From Streptomyces roseus (GTDB lineage Bacteria > Actinomycetota > Actinomycetes > Streptomycetales > Streptomycetaceae), in NCBI RefSeq assembly GCF_001044425.1, contig NZ_LFML01000085.1, positions 62,592-126,591 of the forward strand: a DNA stretch of 64,000 bases. Direction: 5' to 3'. The first letter of the stretch is position 1, and each line of letters begins with the position of its first letter. Both the position numbers and the translations under genes were made by a program. The notes beneath the pieces were generated by a model, which worked only from the letters and a program-made list of their open reading frames with translations, ran no database searches and had not been told where the DNA came from. This document shows, piece by piece, positions 54,280-62,481 of this stretch.

Positions 54280-55203
54280 ATGGCCACGATTCTGGGCCAG
54301 AACCAGTACGGCAAAGCAGAGAACCGCGTCGTCAAGATCACGCGGGACGGCGACACCCACCACATCAAGGACCTGAACGTCTCGGTCGCCCTCTCCGGCG
54401 ACATGGACGACGTCCACTACTCCGGCTCGAACGCCAACGTCCTTCCGACGGACACCACCAAGAACACGGTGTACGCGTTCGCCAAGGAGTACGGCATCGA
54501 GTCCGCCGAGCAGTTCGGCATCCACCTGGCGCGCTGGTTCGTGAACAGCCAGGAGCCGATCCAGAAGGCGCGCATCCGGATCGAGGAGTACGCCTGGGAC
54601 CGGATCGCCACCTCGGACGCCAACTCCAAGTTCATCGGCTCCGACGAGGTGAACCACTCCTTCGTCCGCAAGGGCATGGAGACCCGCGTCACCCAGATCA
54701 CGTACGACGGCCAGAACTGGGAGGTCATCTCCGGCCTCAAGGACCTGATCGTCATGAACTCCACCAACTCGGAGTTCTGGGGTTACGTGAAGGACAAGTA
54801 CACGACCCTGCAGGAGGCGTACGACCGCATCCTGGCCACCCAGGTGTCGGGTCGCTGGCGCTTCAACTGGACCGACGACGAGCAGCGGATGCCCAACTGG
54901 GAGAAGTCCTACGCCGAGACCAAGAAGCACATGCTCCAGGCCTTCGCCGAGACCTACTCCCTCTCGCTGCAGCAGACCCTGTACCAGATGGGCTCGCGCA
55001 TCATCAACCACCGTTCGGAGATCGACGAGGTCCGCTTCTCGCTCCCGAACAAGCACCACTTCCTGGTCGACCTGGAGCCCTTCGGCCTCAAGAACGACAA
55101 CGAGGTCTACTTCGCCGCGGACCGTCCCTACGGTCTGATCGAGGCCACGATCCTGCGGGACGGCGTGGACGCCCGCATCCCCGTGGACATGACCAACCTC
55201 TGA
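54280..55203 (+). CDS. pucL: Urate oxidase (uricase)
   Basis: Protein of 307 aa, two tunnelling-fold repeats. Catalytic Lys-Thr dyad in NQYGKAENR and LPTDTTKNTVY; late marks QMGSRIINHRSEIDEV and NKHHFLVDLEPF. Cofactor-free oxidation of urate to 5-hydroxyisourate with H2O2 release. It starts 1 bp after the uraH stop. Confidence 0.95.
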   Translation: MATILGQNQYGKAENRVVKITRDGDTHHIKDLNVSVALSGDMDDVHYSGSNANVLPTDTTKNTVYAFAKEYGIESAEQFGIHLARWFVNSQEPIQKARIRIEEYAWDRIATSDANSKFIGSDEVNHSFVRKGMETRVTQITYDGQNWEVISGLKDLIVMNSTNSEFWGYVKDKYTTLQEAYDRILATQVSGRWRFNWTDDEQRMPNWEKSYAETKKHMLQAFAETYSLSLQQTLYQMGSRIINHRSEIDEVRFSLPNKHHFLVDLEPFGLKNDNEVYFAADRPYGLIEATILRDGVDARIPVDMTNL

Positions 55204-55399
55204 GCGCGGTGAGCGTCGCGTCCCGGGGCTCCGCAGTGGCCCCGGGACGGCGCGCGACACGCCCTCCACTTCCAGAATCGGCACCCGGACGCAACCAACG
55301 GGGCGACAGTACTGTCAGCTGTCAGGCCCCCGGCTCCGGCACTCAAATCCCCTGGGTTTTGCCGTGCCCGCACCGCCACTGAAAGCACGAGGAAGTCCC

Positions 55400-56803
55400 A
55401 TGGCAGCATCGGCAGCCCAGGACGGCGCAGTAGAGCGCATCGTCATCGAGAACTGTGCGATCGCAACCGTCGACGCGAACGACACCGAGTACGCCTCGGG
55501 TCACATCGTCATCGCCGGCAACAAGATCGAGTCCATCGGCGCGGGCAAGGCCCCCGAGAACCTCGACAACGTCGTCCGCCGCATCGACGGCACCGGGCAC
55601 CTCGTGACCCCCGGTCTGGTCAACACGCACCACCACTTCTACCAGTGGATCACGCGTGGCCTGGCCACCGACCACAACCTCTTCAACTGGCTCGTCGCGC
55701 TGTACCCGACGTGGGCGCGCATCGACGAGCAGATGGCCTACTCGGCCGCCCAGGGCTCCCTCGCCGCGATGGCCCGCGGTGGTGTCACCACCGCGATGGA
55801 CCACCACTACGTGTACCCCAAGGGGGCCGGCGACCTCTCCGGCGCGATCATCCGCGCCGCCTCCGAGATGGGCGTCCGCTTCACCCTCGCCCGCGGCTCC
55901 ATGGACCGCAGCGAGAAGGACGGCGGCCTGCCGCCGGACCACGCGGTCGAGACCCTGGAAGGCGCGCTCGCCGACACCGAGGCGACCGTGAAGAAGTACC
56001 ACGACGCCTCCTTCGACGCGATGACCCAGGTCGCCGTCGCCCCCTGCTCCCCCTTCTCGGTCTCCACCGAGCTGCTGAAGCAGGGCGCCGAGCTGGCCCG
56101 CCGCCTCGGTGTGCGCATGCACACGCACGGCAGCGAGACCGTCGAGGAAGAGAAGTTCTGCCACGAGCTCTTCGGCATGGGCCCGACCGACTACTTCGAG
56201 TCGACGGGCTGGCTCGGCGAGGACGTGTGGATGGCGCACAGCGTCCACATGAACGACTCCGACATCGCCGCGTTCGCCCGCACCAAGACCGGTGTGGCGC
56301 ACTGCCCGTCCTCCAACGCCCGGCTGGCCGCCGGCATCGCCCGCGTCCCGGACATGCTGGCCGCCGGCGTACCGGTCGGCCTCGGCGTGGACGGCACCGC
56401 CTCCAACGAGTCCGGCGAGCTGCACACCGAGCTGCGCAACGCGCTGCTGATCAACCGCCTGAACCCGGTCCACCGCGAGGCCGCCCTCAATGCCCGCCAG
56501 GCCCTGCGCCTCGGTACGTACGGCGGCGCCCAGGTCCTCGGCCGCGCCGGCAACATCGGCTCGCTGGAGGCCGGCAAGTGCGCCGACCTGGTGCTCTGGA
56601 ACGTCAGCACCTTCCTGCACTCCTCGATCGCCGACCCGGTGACCGCGCTCGTCTTCGGTGCGGCCGCCCCGGTGACGGCTTCGTTCGTCAACGGCAAGCA
56701 GATCGTCGAGAACAACCGGCTCCTCTTCGCCGACGAGGACGCCATCGCGGTGTCCACCCGTGAAGAGGCCCAGCGCCTGGCGCGCATCACCGCGCAGGGC
56801 TGA
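55400..56803 (+). CDS. 8-oxoguanine deaminase-like amidohydrolase
   Basis: Protein of 467 aa. Metal ligands: NTHHHFYQW (HxH), MHTHGSET, MAHSVHMND and LGVDGTASNE (Asp). The family deaminates 8-oxoguanine to urate or guanine to xanthine; the substrate cannot be fixed by eye. Urate as product would feed pucL directly. GAGGAAG precedes ATG 55400. A perfect GACAGTACTGTC palindrome lies at 55305-55316. Confidence 0.88.
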   Translation: MAASAAQDGAVERIVIENCAIATVDANDTEYASGHIVIAGNKIESIGAGKAPENLDNVVRRIDGTGHLVTPGLVNTHHHFYQWITRGLATDHNLFNWLVALYPTWARIDEQMAYSAAQGSLAAMARGGVTTAMDHHYVYPKGAGDLSGAIIRAASEMGVRFTLARGSMDRSEKDGGLPPDHAVETLEGALADTEATVKKYHDASFDAMTQVAVAPCSPFSVSTELLKQGAELARRLGVRMHTHGSETVEEEKFCHELFGMGPTDYFESTGWLGEDVWMAHSVHMNDSDIAAFARTKTGVAHCPSSNARLAAGIARVPDMLAAGVPVGLGVDGTASNESGELHTELRNALLINRLNPVHREAALNARQALRLGTYGGAQVLGRAGNIGSLEAGKCADLVLWNVSTFLHSSIADPVTALVFGAAAPVTASFVNGKQIVENNRLLFADEDAIAVSTREEAQRLARITAQG

Positions 56804-56813
56804 CCCCTGGAGT

Positions 56814-56870
56814 CCGGTCGGGGGGGACGGCCCCCGACCGGTCGCCGCGGACCCGAGCGGGGTCCGCGGC
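56814..56870. terminator. Two tandem terminator hairpins
   Basis: Stem CCGGTCGGGGG / CCCCCGACCGG (56814-56841) and a second stem GCCGCGGACCC / GGGTCCGCGGC (56844-56870), both perfect 11 bp. The remaining 265 bp before the permease gene hold no gene, only its promoter region. Confidence 0.75.
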
Positions 56871-57135
56871 AGCCGTTCCCGGGAAGCGCCCGAGGTTCTT
56901 CCGAGGGCGTTCCCGGGGGCGGTGACTCGTGCCACTGCTCGCGCGCCACCCATGCCACCGCGTGGCCGGAACGGTTTGGGCGAATCGTTTCTGTGCCTCC
57001 TGAGCAAGAAGTCCCCCCCCGCACACGCACACCACGCACCACCCACAACTCCATACCGGCTCGACTCGCACAGCGTTCGCACCACCTCCAAGACACCCAC
57101 GTCCCTGCCGACGTGTTACCCGACCGGAGGAAGCC

Positions 57136-58533
57136 GTGGCCCACACGCCCAGGTTTCGCAAAGATGCAGTCGCAGTACCGGAGGAGAAGCACCCGGTCGA
57201 CGAGACCCTGCCTCCTCTGAAGATGTTCACGAGCGGCCTCCAGCACGTGGCCGCCATGTACGCGGGTGTCGTGGCCCCGCCCATGATCGTCGGCCCTGCC
57301 GTCGGACTCTCCGCGACCGAGACGGCGTTCCTGATGGGCGCCTCGCTCTTCACCGCCGGCCTCGCCACCCTCCTCCAGACCCTCGGTTTCTGGAAGATCG
57401 GCGCCAAGCTCCCCTTCGTCAACGGCGTTTCGTTCGCCGGAGTGACCCCGATGATCGCCATAGGCAAGGGCGAGGGGGTGGACGCCATCCCCGTCATCTT
57501 CGGCGCGATCATCGTCGCCGGGGTCGTCGGCTTCCTCGCCGCCCCGTACTTCGGGAAGCTGGTCCGCTTCTTCCCGCCGGTCGTCACCGGTACGGTCATC
57601 ACCCTGATCGGCGTCTCCCTGCTGCCGGTGGCCTTCAACTGGTCGCAGGGCGGCAACCGCACCGCCACCGACTACGGCTCGATGAAGAACATCGGCATGG
57701 CCGCCGTCACCCTCCTCATCGTCCTCGTGATGCGCAAGTTCCTGCGCGGCTTCCTCCAGCAGATCTCGATCCTGCTCGGCCTCGTGGCGGGCACGCTGAT
57801 CGCGCTCCCGCTCGGGATGACCAGCTTCGACGCCGTCAAGAACGCCTCATTGGTGGGTTTCCCGACCCCGTTCCACTTCGGCGCGCCGCAGTTCCAGGTC
57901 GCCGCCATCATCTCGATGTGCATCGTGATGCTGGTGTGCATGACGGAGTCCACCGCCGACATCCTCGCGCTCGGCAAGATCGTGGGCCGTCCGGCGGACG
58001 CGAAGACCATCGAGGGCGGGCTGCGCGCCGATACGCTCGGCAGCGCCCTCAGCCCGCTGTTCAACGGCTTCATGTGCAGTGCCTTCGCGCAGAACATCGG
58101 GCTCGTGGCGATGACCAAGGTGCGCAGCCGGTTCGTCGTCGCCGCGGGCGGCGGCATCCTGATCCTGCTGGGGCTGTGCCCGATGGCGGCCTCCGTCATC
58201 GGAGTGGTCCCGCTGCCCGTGCTCGGCGGAGCGGGCATCGTGCTCTTCGGCTCGGTCGCGGCGAGCGGAATCCAGACCCTGGCGGGTGCGGCCATGGAGA
58301 AGGGCGAGAACGCCCTGATCGTCGCCGCCTCGGTGGGCATCGGCCTGATCCCGATTGCGGCGCCCGGGTTCTACCACGCCTTCCCGAAGGACCTGCTGGT
58401 CGTCCTGGACTCGGGCATCAGCACGGGCTGCGTGGTGGCCATCGCGCTGAACCTGGCGTTCAACCACTTCGGCGCCCGGCGCGCCGGGGCCGCCGCCCCG
58501 GAAACCGCCCCGGAAGCCGTCCCGGTGCACTGA
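57136..58533 (+). CDS. Purine (xanthine/uric acid) permease, NCS2 family
   Basis: Membrane protein of 465 aa with about 14 helices. NCS2 marks: GLQHVAAMYAGVV in TM1, VCMTESTADILALGKI with the TM8 Glu, and PLFNGFMCSAFAQNIGLVAMTKV, the Q-N-x-G signature of TM10. It imports xanthine, urate or both with protons. GTG start has GGAGG 5 bp upstream. Position after the uricase group supports a urate/xanthine role. Confidence 0.9.
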   Translation: MAHTPRFRKDAVAVPEEKHPVDETLPPLKMFTSGLQHVAAMYAGVVAPPMIVGPAVGLSATETAFLMGASLFTAGLATLLQTLGFWKIGAKLPFVNGVSFAGVTPMIAIGKGEGVDAIPVIFGAIIVAGVVGFLAAPYFGKLVRFFPPVVTGTVITLIGVSLLPVAFNWSQGGNRTATDYGSMKNIGMAAVTLLIVLVMRKFLRGFLQQISILLGLVAGTLIALPLGMTSFDAVKNASLVGFPTPFHFGAPQFQVAAIISMCIVMLVCMTESTADILALGKIVGRPADAKTIEGGLRADTLGSALSPLFNGFMCSAFAQNIGLVAMTKVRSRFVVAAGGGILILLGLCPMAASVIGVVPLPVLGGAGIVLFGSVAASGIQTLAGAAMEKGENALIVAASVGIGLIPIAAPGFYHAFPKDLLVVLDSGISTGCVVAIALNLAFNHFGARRAGAAAPETAPEAVPVH

Positions 58534-58577
58534 CCGGTGGCCCGGGACGGGACCCGCACCGGGCCGGGCCGGTCGGC

Positions 58578-58630
58578 GACGGCCGGTGCGGACGCCACCC
58601 ACTGCGGGTGTGGCGTCCGCACCGGCCGTC
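58578..58630. terminator. Strong bidirectional terminator
   Basis: Perfect 21-bp inverted repeat (arms 58578-58598 and 58610-58630, beginning GACGGCCGG) with an 11-nt loop, between convergent permease and exonuclease genes. Confidence 0.85.
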
Positions 58631-58657
58631 GTCGCGTACCCGCCCGTGCCCGCGGTG

Positions 58658-59275
58658 TCAGCCGGTTCCGCCGCCGGCGGCTGCAGGGGCCCAGAGCATC
58701 AGGTTGCTCATCAGGTCCGCCTGCTCGATGGCGTCGTCGAGCGCGTGGTGGGTGTGGCGGCGGGCGGAGAGCAGTTCGCGGGGCATCCGGCCCTTGACCG
58801 CCGCGCGCAGCGGGACGCGCGCCTTCGTCGCGTACAGGGTCTTCATGTCGAGGCAGCCGGAGTGCCCGAAGGGGCTCTCGCCGCCGAAGCTCATCAAGTA
58901 CCAGTACAGGAACGTCCAGTCGAAGGCGGCCGGGTAGCCGCACATCACGGGCTGGGCCCCGGCCTCGGCGCTGACCTCCCGTACCCAGGCGCGGAACTCG
59001 GCCATGGCCGCCGCCGGTTCGGCACCCTCGCGCAGCAGCCGGTCGCGGTCGAGCCCGCTGACGGCGAGCGCCTCGGGCACGTAGCGGTCGCTGATCGGCC
59101 GCAGTTCCCGGTAGAAGGTGTGCCGTTCGGGGTCCGCGGCCGTATACGAAGCGCCGTCCTGCCGCCCCGCGACGGCGGCCCCGAAGCTGATCATCGAGTA
59201 CGGGCCGGGGATCGGGCCGTCGGCCTCGACGTCGACGGAGATGTATAGGCTGGGGCGTGCGGTACGGGTGGGCAT
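58658..59275 (-). CDS. 3'-5' exonuclease, DnaQ-like (DEDDh)
   Basis: Protein of 205 aa with YISVDVEADGPIPGPYSM (Asp-x-Glu), AAFDWTFLYWYL and RRHTHHALDDAIEQA (His-x5-Asp) completing a DEDDh site. Small stand-alone members trim DNA or RNA ends. Start ATG 59275 (MPTRTARPS); no clear ribosome site. Confidence 0.85.
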   Translation of the reverse strand: MPTRTARPSLYISVDVEADGPIPGPYSMISFGAAVAGRQDGASYTAADPERHTFYRELRPISDRYVPEALAVSGLDRDRLLREGAEPAAAMAEFRAWVREVSAEAGAQPVMCGYPAAFDWTFLYWYLMSFGGESPFGHSGCLDMKTLYATKARVPLRAAVKGRMPRELLSARRHTHHALDDAIEQADLMSNLMLWAPAAAGGGTG

Positions 59276-59355
59276 GAGCAGATGATGCCGGTCCGCCGCC
59301 GCTGCGATCATCCGGTTTACCGGGCGCCGGATCCCGTCCGCGCCCCCGGGCCCCT

Positions 59356-60165
59356 CTACACGCTTGCCCTCCGCGGCGAGGACATCCGGTCCACCATCTT
59401 CACGACCGTGCGGCGGCTGGCGAGCCGGCCGCTGAAGGCCATGACGCGGTTCATGGTTCCGGAGATCACGCTCGGCGCCGGATTGCGCCGGTCCAGTGCC
59501 TTCAGCGCGGTGCGCACCACCTGCTCGGAGGTCTGCATCTTGGTGCCGCTCGCGGCGTCCTCCGAGCCGACGACCTCGAAGAACTCCGTCTTCGTCGCGC
59601 CGGGCGAGAGCGCGAGGACGCGCAGGCCGGTGGAGCGGGACTCCTGCCAGAGGGCCTCGGTGAAGCTCAGGACGAAGGCCTTGGCGGCGCCGTACACGGC
59701 CATGTTCGGGACGGGCTGGTAGCCCGCCACGCTGGCGACGTTGACCAGCACCCCCTCACCGCGGCTGCGCAGCGGGCCGATGAAGGCGCGGCTGATGTCG
59801 ACCACGGCCATGACGTCGAGGGCCACCTCCTGCCGCAGCCGCTGCGGGTCCTCCAGGTGGAAGCGCCCGTACGTGCCGAAGCCGGCGTTGTTGACGACGC
59901 TGGACACCGTGATCCCGCGCCGCTCGACCTCGGCGGCCAGCAGCTCGCCGCAGCCCTCGACGGACAGGTCCATGGCGATCACCTCGACCTTGACGGCGTG
60001 CGCCGCCGACAGCTGCGCGGCGAGCGCCTTGAGGCGGTCCTCCCGGCGGGCGACGAGAACGAGGTCGGACCCCCGTGCCGCGAGCCGGCGCGCGAACTCG
60101 GCGCCCAGGCCCGAGCTGGCACCGGTGATCAGGGTGGTCCGGCCCCGGTAATCGACCGCGTTCAC
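59356..60165 (-). CDS. Short-chain dehydrogenase/reductase
   Basis: Protein of 269 aa, classical SDR: TGASSGLG nucleotide loop, NNAGFGTYG, VASVAGYQP with catalytic Ser, and YGAAK. The ending (SGRLASRRTVVKMVDRM) fits the subgroup with a hydrophobic C-terminus. GTG 60165 has AGGAG upstream. Divergent from the TetR gene and sharing its operator, so it is the likely repressed target. Confidence 0.88.
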   Translation of the reverse strand: MNAVDYRGRTTLITGASSGLGAEFARRLAARGSDLVLVARREDRLKALAAQLSAAHAVKVEVIAMDLSVEGCGELLAAEVERRGITVSSVVNNAGFGTYGRFHLEDPQRLRQEVALDVMAVVDISRAFIGPLRSRGEGVLVNVASVAGYQPVPNMAVYGAAKAFVLSFTEALWQESRSTGLRVLALSPGATKTEFFEVVGSEDAASGTKMQTSEQVVRTALKALDRRNPAPSVISGTMNRVMAFSGRLASRRTVVKMVDRMSSPRRASV

Positions 60166-60208
60166 AGTGGCTCCTGCCCTCGGATGACAACGACTGGGCA
60201 TCACTGTA

Positions 60209-60239
60209 TGCCCGCTTGGCAGTGACTGCCAAGCGGGCA
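60209..60239. promoter_or_regulatory. TetR operator between SDR and TetR genes
   Basis: Perfect 13-bp arms TGCCCGCTTGGCA and TGCCAAGCGGGCA separated by GTGAC. It lies 40-44 bp from each divergent start, the standard place for a self-controlling TetR-family repressor. Confidence 0.85.
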
Positions 60240-60278
60240 GCAAGGTCCAGGCTGGCGGTCCGCCTATATGCTGGCCCG

Positions 60279-60875
60279 ATGGGGACAACCGCGACGCAGC
60301 CGAGCCTGTGGGACCGCTCCCGGCAGGCCGTGGTGGCGAGCATCTTCGACACGGCCATGCGGCTCTTCGCCGAGCAGGGGTACGAGGCCACGACCATCGC
60401 CCAGATCGCCAAGGAGGCGGGGATCTCCCAGCGCTCGCTGTTCCGGTACTTCGGCACCAAGGAGGACATCGTCTGCGGGGAGCAGGAGGAGCTGGGCGAG
60501 CTGCTGCGCGCGACGGTGGAGGCCCAGCCCGCCGCGGCCACCGCGTGGGAGGCCCTGCGCGCCGGTTTCGAGGTGCTCATGGAGGCGCACGGCGAACCGG
60601 GGAAGCTGCTGGAGATCACGACGCTGATCTTCGACACCCCGCCGCTGCGCGCCCGTTACACGCAGAAGCGGCTGCGCTGGCAGGAGCTGGTCCAGCCCGC
60701 GGTGACGGCCCGGATGCCCGCCGGGGAGGGCCCGCTCCCGCAGGTGCGCGCCGCGGCCGTGACCGCCACCGTCTTCGCCTGCGTGGACGCCGCCACCGAG
60801 GCCTGGGTGCGCAGTGGCGGCAGCGCCGACCTGGCGACCCTGTACGACGAGGCGCTGGCCGCCGTACGCGGCTGA
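60279..60875 (+). CDS. TetR-family repressor
   Basis: Protein of 198 aa. HTH: AMRLFAEQGYEATTIAQIAKE followed by GISQRSLFRYFGTKEDI. C-terminal ligand domain helical, unassigned. ATG 60279 follows the operator directly. Confidence 0.9.
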   Translation: MGTTATQPSLWDRSRQAVVASIFDTAMRLFAEQGYEATTIAQIAKEAGISQRSLFRYFGTKEDIVCGEQEELGELLRATVEAQPAAATAWEALRAGFEVLMEAHGEPGKLLEITTLIFDTPPLRARYTQKRLRWQELVQPAVTARMPAGEGPLPQVRAAAVTATVFACVDAATEAWVRSGGSADLATLYDEALAAVRG

Positions 60876-60910
60876 CGGCGCCCTTCCCGCGCGTGCGGCC
60901 GTACGCGAAA

Positions 60911-60940
60911 GGGCGCCCGCGCAGGTCACCGCGGGCGCCC
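60911..60940. terminator. Bidirectional terminator
   Basis: 11-bp perfect stem GGGCGCCCGCG / CGCGGGCGCCC with 8-nt loop between TetR and esterase genes. Confidence 0.78.
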
Positions 60941-60958
60941 CGGACCGGGAGCGAGGGC

Positions 60959-62173
60959 TCAGGGGGCGGACGCCAGGAACATGCCCGTGTGATCCGCTCC
61001 GGCGGTGTTCTTGCAGCTGGAGGCGGAGTTCGCGGGCTGGGCCACGGCGAGGTTCAGGCAGCGCCCGAGCGCCAGTTGGCCGAAGTGGTTCGGGTGCATG
61101 GACTCCTGGACGAGCCCCTGCGTCTCGCTGCTGTCGATCCAGCGCGCCCACTCGCTCGTCTTCGCCGACGCGGGCGCCGAGCTGCTCACCTGCTTGCTGG
61201 CCTTCGCGCACACCTCGCGGCCCTGCATCATGTCCCGCAGGTCCAGGAACTGCACGCCCTTGGCGGCGGCGACCGCCTTGAGGCGCCCGGCGATCTGCGG
61301 CACGAGAGAATCACGCGCCCAGTCCGAGTCCCGGTTCCAGAACGGGCAGCCTCCGGTGTTGAGCCGGCTCCAGTCGCTCTGCGGGTACCGGTTCTCGGCG
61401 CCGCGCGGGATCGGCGACGGGTAGGACTGGAGCACGATCCGGTACGAGGAGTCGGTGTACCCGGCGGTCCGCATCACGGCGCGGACCTCGTCCACGGACT
61501 TGCCGACGTTCGCCATCACCCCGTCCATCTTCTCGTCGACGCCGTACTGCTGGTCGTCGTAGCAGTACGAGCCCCACAGGGCGAAGTCGAGGGCGCAGTC
61601 CTTGATGATGTCGGCGAAGCCGAGGTCGTTGCCGCCGATGGACAGGGCGATGACCTTGACGTTGTTCGCGCGGGCCACGGCGGCGAGCTGATCGGCCTGC
61701 GGCGCCTCGCCCTTGAAGGCGACGCCGCCGCTGGCGGCGCGGAAGACGTTCTCGGAAGTCGCCCCGGAGCAGGCCAGGTTCACGGCCACGTCCGCGATGG
61801 CCCCGGCGCTCTGGACCTCGGCGGAGTCGGAGCGGTGGCATCCCCCGGCGGTGCTGCCGTACACCTTGGCGGGGTCGTAGGCGTTCCCCGAGACCCACGC
61901 GCGGTCCGTGCCGGTCCGGTTCCCGCTGTTGGTCAGGCTGTTGCCCTTCCAGCGGCCGGCCTCGCCGGAGATGTAGCTGTCGCCCATGGACACCACGGCG
62001 GTGGGTCCGGTCCCGGGGCTGGCCGCGGAGGTCCCCGCGGAGCCGGCGAGCAGAGCGCCGACGGCGAGCGGCAGAACCATCCCGGCCCCGGCGAGTCGTC
62101 GCGCTCGACTGAGGGTCCGGTCCTTGCTGGCGGTGCGGAATCCGATCACGGCGGAACTCCTGCGGTCGGCCAT
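60959..62173 (-). CDS. Secreted GDSL-type esterase/lipase
   Basis: Protein of 404 aa. Signal region RRLAGAGMVLPLAVGALLAG then AASPG cleavage area. SGNH blocks: MGDSYISGE (Ser), SIGGNDLGF (Gly/Asn) and MHPNHFGQ (His). Cys pairs suggest disulphides. Secreted hydrolase for lipids or esters. Basic N-terminus with RRSS and RTASKDRTLSRARR; a Tat motif is not clear. Confidence 0.88.
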   Translation of the reverse strand: MADRRSSAVIGFRTASKDRTLSRARRLAGAGMVLPLAVGALLAGSAGTSAASPGTGPTAVVSMGDSYISGEAGRWKGNSLTNSGNRTGTDRAWVSGNAYDPAKVYGSTAGGCHRSDSAEVQSAGAIADVAVNLACSGATSENVFRAASGGVAFKGEAPQADQLAAVARANNVKVIALSIGGNDLGFADIIKDCALDFALWGSYCYDDQQYGVDEKMDGVMANVGKSVDEVRAVMRTAGYTDSSYRIVLQSYPSPIPRGAENRYPQSDWSRLNTGGCPFWNRDSDWARDSLVPQIAGRLKAVAAAKGVQFLDLRDMMQGREVCAKASKQVSSSAPASAKTSEWARWIDSSETQGLVQESMHPNHFGQLALGRCLNLAVAQPANSASSCKNTAGADHTGMFLASAP

Positions 62174-62408
62174 GGCGATGCCGAAGAGAACTCCGGTGCA
62201 TGGCTGGGAAAGTGGGGGTACCGCCGGCCGGTGGCATCGGAAAGGTGACATGCGGCACGTTGTTACCGCTAGGTAGCCGCAGATTACGATGACGTAACGA
62301 CCGACCGGTCGTTCGGGCCCTCAACGTTCCGCTTCCGCGGTCGAGTTCGGCCGCCGGCGCCGGGCTGCGGCCGCCGCGCCGAGGCCCGTGGCCGCCCGTA
62401 CGCGAAAA

Positions 62409-62447
62409 CACCTCCACCCCCGGGCCTGGGGCCTGGGGGCGGAGGTG
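62409..62447. terminator. Terminator after malate synthase
   Basis: 18-bp stem with two mismatches (arms 62409-62426 and 62430-62447), 35 bp past the aceB stop on the minus strand. Confidence 0.7.
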
Positions 62448-62481
62448 GGAGTCCGGCCGCTGTGCGGGTCGGTCGGGCTGG

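Noticed and set aside
55305..55316. GACAGTACTGTC perfect palindrome as an operator
   Set aside because: Single occurrence and short; cannot be tied to a regulator, so only mentioned.
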